From assembly GCA_030169165.1 (NCBI GenBank), contig CM058040.1, positions 94,398,168-94,462,167 of the forward strand: a stretch of 64,000 bases of DNA, written 5' to 3'. This document shows, one piece after another, positions 61,418 to 64,000 of this stretch. How positions within the stretch are numbered: position 1 is the stretch's first letter; every line of letters begins with the position of its first letter. The notes below the pieces were generated by a model. That model had not been told where the DNA came from, did not search any database, and saw nothing but the letters and a program-made list of their open reading frames with translations. Source of the DNA: Centaurea solstitialis (lineage: Eukaryota > Streptophyta > Magnoliopsida > Asterales > Asteraceae). A program made the translations under genes and the position numbers.

Positions 61418-61899
61418 CTACGGCTTACTGTCACGAAAGAAACCGACACCCATGCAACCCGTAAGCGAGCTAAATAACTGTATCGCTCGATTAGATACCA
61501 AAAGGGTGTTCCCACAAGCTCCTAACTCGAAACGTGTTCTTCGAGCATATTGAGCAGAAGTGACGATAAATGGGTAACTTAGGTAAAGTGACCGGAGAAC
61601 CACGAATAAAGTGGCCAATGCCAGATATGTTTCTTGCCGGAGCAAATTTTCCGGCGATCTTGCCCACGTAAACGGGCACGTTTCCGGCTCGATGTTGTTG
61701 CTCGTTGCCATTCTCGTGTACGGAGGTGTCCATTTTGTCTAGTGATGTTTTGTCGAATGATTCAGCCTCAATGCCTGATTGCAAAGATGATGATAGAAAA
61801 AAATAAGTGTCTATTTTTCAGAAGTTAATTTGTCTACTTCCCAATTCTACCCTTACCCTTAACTGTCAGATCAATGAAATTCATTACTCCCAGTGTTAT

Positions 61900-62040
61900 T
61901 AAGGGTAAAATGGTCTTTTGGTTACTCCCACCATTCCAAACAAAATAAGTGCCACACTTCTACCACTTCTACTTTCGTTGTCTCAAAATAAATGTCCCAC
62001 TTTCAGAAATCAAAATTAAATGTCTACTTTCCAATTCTAT
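61900..62040. repeat. Stowaway-like or related MITE piece
   Basis: ACTCCCACCATTCCAAACAA with AATAAGTGCC and later CTCAAAATAAATGTCCCACT resemble the CTCCCTCCGT..AAATAAGTG ends of Stowaway MITEs. It lies in the second intron of the APRL pseudogene, with boundaries unclear. Confidence 0.35.
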
Positions 62041-62104
62041 TCTTTAATTATGAGATAGAAGTATTCATTATTTCCACTACTATTAACGGTGAAATTGTCA
62101 TTTA

Positions 62105-62590
62105 GCTAATTAAAAAACAAAATTAAACATTTATAAAACAATGTGCCTTTTTCATTTTATTATGGGAACGAAATTAAAAATGTACAATTACACATTTCTA
62201 AACTGTTTTCCTTGTGAATATTTATTTAGAAACAGAAGAACTAAATTAAAAAGTGTAATAATTACACATTTCTACAATTGTGTTGACTTTTTCCTGTGCA
62301 ATTTATTATGAGACATCGGGGGATTAAAAAGTGTAACAATTATACAATATTAAAATTGTGTGCCTTTTCGCTGTGCGTATTTATTATGAGACATCGAGTA
62401 TTAAAAAGTGTAACAATCAAAATATTAAAATTGTGTGCCGTTTTCACAGTGGACAGTTTTCATGGGACGGAGGAAGTGGGTAACCAAAAAAAAGTAATAA
62501 TTAAATATTTCTAGAATTGTGTGCCATATTCATTGAACTGTGCGACTTTTTCATTATGGACATTTATTTTGGAACAGTGTCTACGATTTT
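62105..62590. repeat. Degenerate tandem array, about 75-90 bp unit
   Basis: Five to six copies of a unit holding ATTAAAAAGTGTAA, ATTACACATTTCTA, AATTGTGTGCCTTTT and TTTATTATGAGACATCG. Clear unit starts fall near 62241, 62319, 62397 and 62485. Located in the intron between the last two APRL exon pieces. Confidence 0.78.
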
Positions 62591-63219
62591 CATGGACCCG
62601 AAAAAACTACGGTTGTATCAAAGATCCATTGTTCGATATTCCATAAGACGTTTCGTTACCTGTAACATCCATGTAGAACGCCAGAAGAGAACTCAAAGTC
62701 CGAGAGCCATGATATCGTGCACGCATTGTCGAGTTTAGAACAAAGAGAGTAGGAAACCCGTTAACTCCATATTTCGAGAGTAAGCTACAAAACAAAAGAA
62801 ATTCTAACATTACTTCTCAAACCATATAGAAATAAATCTTTGCAGAAATGTAAATGCAAGTATAAACGGTCACAAACCTCGGCTTTACAACGGATTCTTC
62901 AATTGCAAAATGAGGGACGGAAGGATACAACGAAGACATCACAGATAAACTTGGTCTAAAGACCGTAGAGAATGGACACCACGATGCATAGAAGAGGACA
63001 ACTATGTAATCGTGAGTCTTGGTATCACCATTCTTAAAGCCTTTTGCAACGATGCTTCGTCTCCCTTCAAATAAAGAAAAGTGCAAATACCATTAGTTTG
63101 TCATCCAAACCGTATACTTTGAAGTTGCAACCTTTAATGCCATGATAATGACGATAGTAGTAGTCTGCAACCACTTTTTGTTAAAACTTAAGGATGACAG
63201 TCTGAGAGATCAATTGAAA

Positions 63220-63410
63220 GCGGGTCCACCTTTAAGACCCCTACAAAATTCACCGTGTCAGCATGGTAGAACGGGCACAAGTGCACCTCTCCGGTTGTTT
63301 TAAATCCGCCCGTCAGTAGAGGTAACATCAGCGTACATCCTACCCTCCCCAGATCCTACCTCTATGTGGAATATACTGGGTTCGTTTTGTTTGGTTCGGT
63401 TATAATTAGG
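63220..63410 (+). mobile_element. SINE-like fragment
   Basis: CATCCTACCCTCCCCAGATC followed by TGTGGAATATACTGGGTTCG resembles the 3' part of tRNA-derived SINEs common in asterids. The 5' part around 63260-63310 is uncertain. Confidence 0.4.
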
Positions 63411-64000
63411 AGAAATACAAATAAAGTGTTTGTCTTGTACACTTGATGCAAGAAAGGGAGATGGGAAGCCAAAATAAATGGAAGTAAACTAGCATCCAAT
63501 ATCCCATTGAACTATAAATCTATAATCATCTCCTATTATCTTAGGGCCGCGTTAGACTGGATAGGATCTTTTTCACTCACGTTGGAATCAAGAACAGGGT
63601 CAGAAGGATCAAAAACTGCTAATTCATAAGGGCCCTATTGAACCAAGTGAGATATAAATGCATTTTTTCTTCTGTTTAGCCAAAATAGGTGGGACAAGAT
63701 TGGTAAATTACTAAATACCCATATCAAATTAAAACCTTAAAACTCTTTCACCCGGCTACCTCACTCTTGCCCATCCAGTGCATTGCACCCCATGTACCAA
63801 ACCACCTAAAAGCATTTATTCAGCCAGTACAAAGCACAAAAAAGGCGGCTCATTAGCCGATCAATGAGCCACCAAAATGGTTTCACAACTGAACAATCTC
63901 TATCGTGTTTGTTGGATATGCAGCCAAAGGGATGTTTGGTTGGTTTTCCATTTGAGTCCTGTATGGATAATACAAAGTTGTTTGTGTGGATTACTCTGTC
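63411..64000. other. Right edge of window, no gene seen
   Basis: No coding frame with recognisable content. Possible upstream exons of the APRL pseudogene were looked for here on the minus strand and not found. Confidence 0.4.

Larger units (their letters stand above)
61418..63064 (-). pseudogene. 5'-adenylylsulfate reductase-like (APRL5-type), decayed
   Basis: APRL5-type proteins are secretory-pathway, membrane-anchored thioredoxin-fold proteins. Minus-strand exon pieces at 62878-63064, 62660-62784 and 61418-61774 keep splice sites and compatible phases. Readable parts: GDEASLQKAL, then in another frame THDYIVVLFYASWCPFS, HFAIEESVVKP, SKYGVNGFPTLFVLNS, MRARYHGSRTLSSLLAFYMD and CPFTWARSPENLLRQETYLA with the membrane segment LALATLFVVLRSLYLSYPF. 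Frame breaks occur near 63011-63030, near 61690-61705 and twice near 61495-61545, and the usual C-terminal tail after RAIQLF is gone. The N-terminal exon with the signal peptide is not seen in the remaining 900 bp. Retained introns argue for a duplicated-then-decayed gene, not a retrocopy. The single Cys of the active site (WCPF) is typical of this family. Confidence 0.8.

Overview
This window reads as nuclear DNA of a eudicot plant. The basis is AT-rich, intron-containing genes with GT/AG splice sites, plant-type families (epsilon-class 14-3-3, plant PP2C, APR-like thioredoxin-fold protein, CDC73) and a dense layer of plant transposons: hAT, PIF/Harbinger, MULE, Helitron, copia, gypsy-type LTR, SINE and LINE. 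The repeat types suggest an asterid, perhaps Asteraceae, but that is an impression only. No prokaryotic operon, CRISPR array, phage or organellar block is visible.

Genes, left to right. A TMEM135-like membrane protein (+, eight exons, 258-7332). A short DTM1-like (SPC12-type) membrane protein (-, 11297-11689). A CDC73/parafibromin homologue (-, three exons, 16490-18125) that is complete except for one missing base in exon 1. A PP2C phosphatase (+, five exons, 27959-31208) with a 61-64 bp minisatellite in an intron. An alpha/beta hydrolase (+, four exons, 50566-53046) with a GC-rich first exon. A 14-3-3 protein (-, six exons, 53891-57791) with a 35-base homopolymer beside a splice donor. A decayed, 5'-truncated APRL5-like gene (-, 61418-63064). 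These look like ordinary independent genes, with no sign of a shared pathway.

Between them lies an unusually readable transposon record, where target-site duplications and nesting give relative ages. It includes a Pack-MULE-like element with a 9-bp duplication and an in-frame gene-like insert (18268-19764); a hAT element with an 8-bp duplication and subterminal CCGG-rich motifs (21479-22344); a hAT inside a hAT, both with intact 8-bp duplications (40888-42265); a minus-strand Helitron inside a plus-strand Helitron (43237-44712); a solo LTR with a 5-bp duplication (25134-26585); and a full-length copia element with 154-bp LTRs and an open pol frame but no recognisable gag (32274-36450). Many PIF/Harbinger-type MITEs have TTA/TAA duplications.

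I did not find a convincing new biological system. The least explained pattern is a direct-repeat motif in four copies between 44.9 and 49.4 kb: a GGAGGC/GCCTC hairpin, then an ACCACATG-like core, then ATTGACCCAT. It lies in otherwise gene-free DNA. Other items worth a look are the frame break in CDC73 and an untranslated-leader-like segment at 37.7-38.1 kb.
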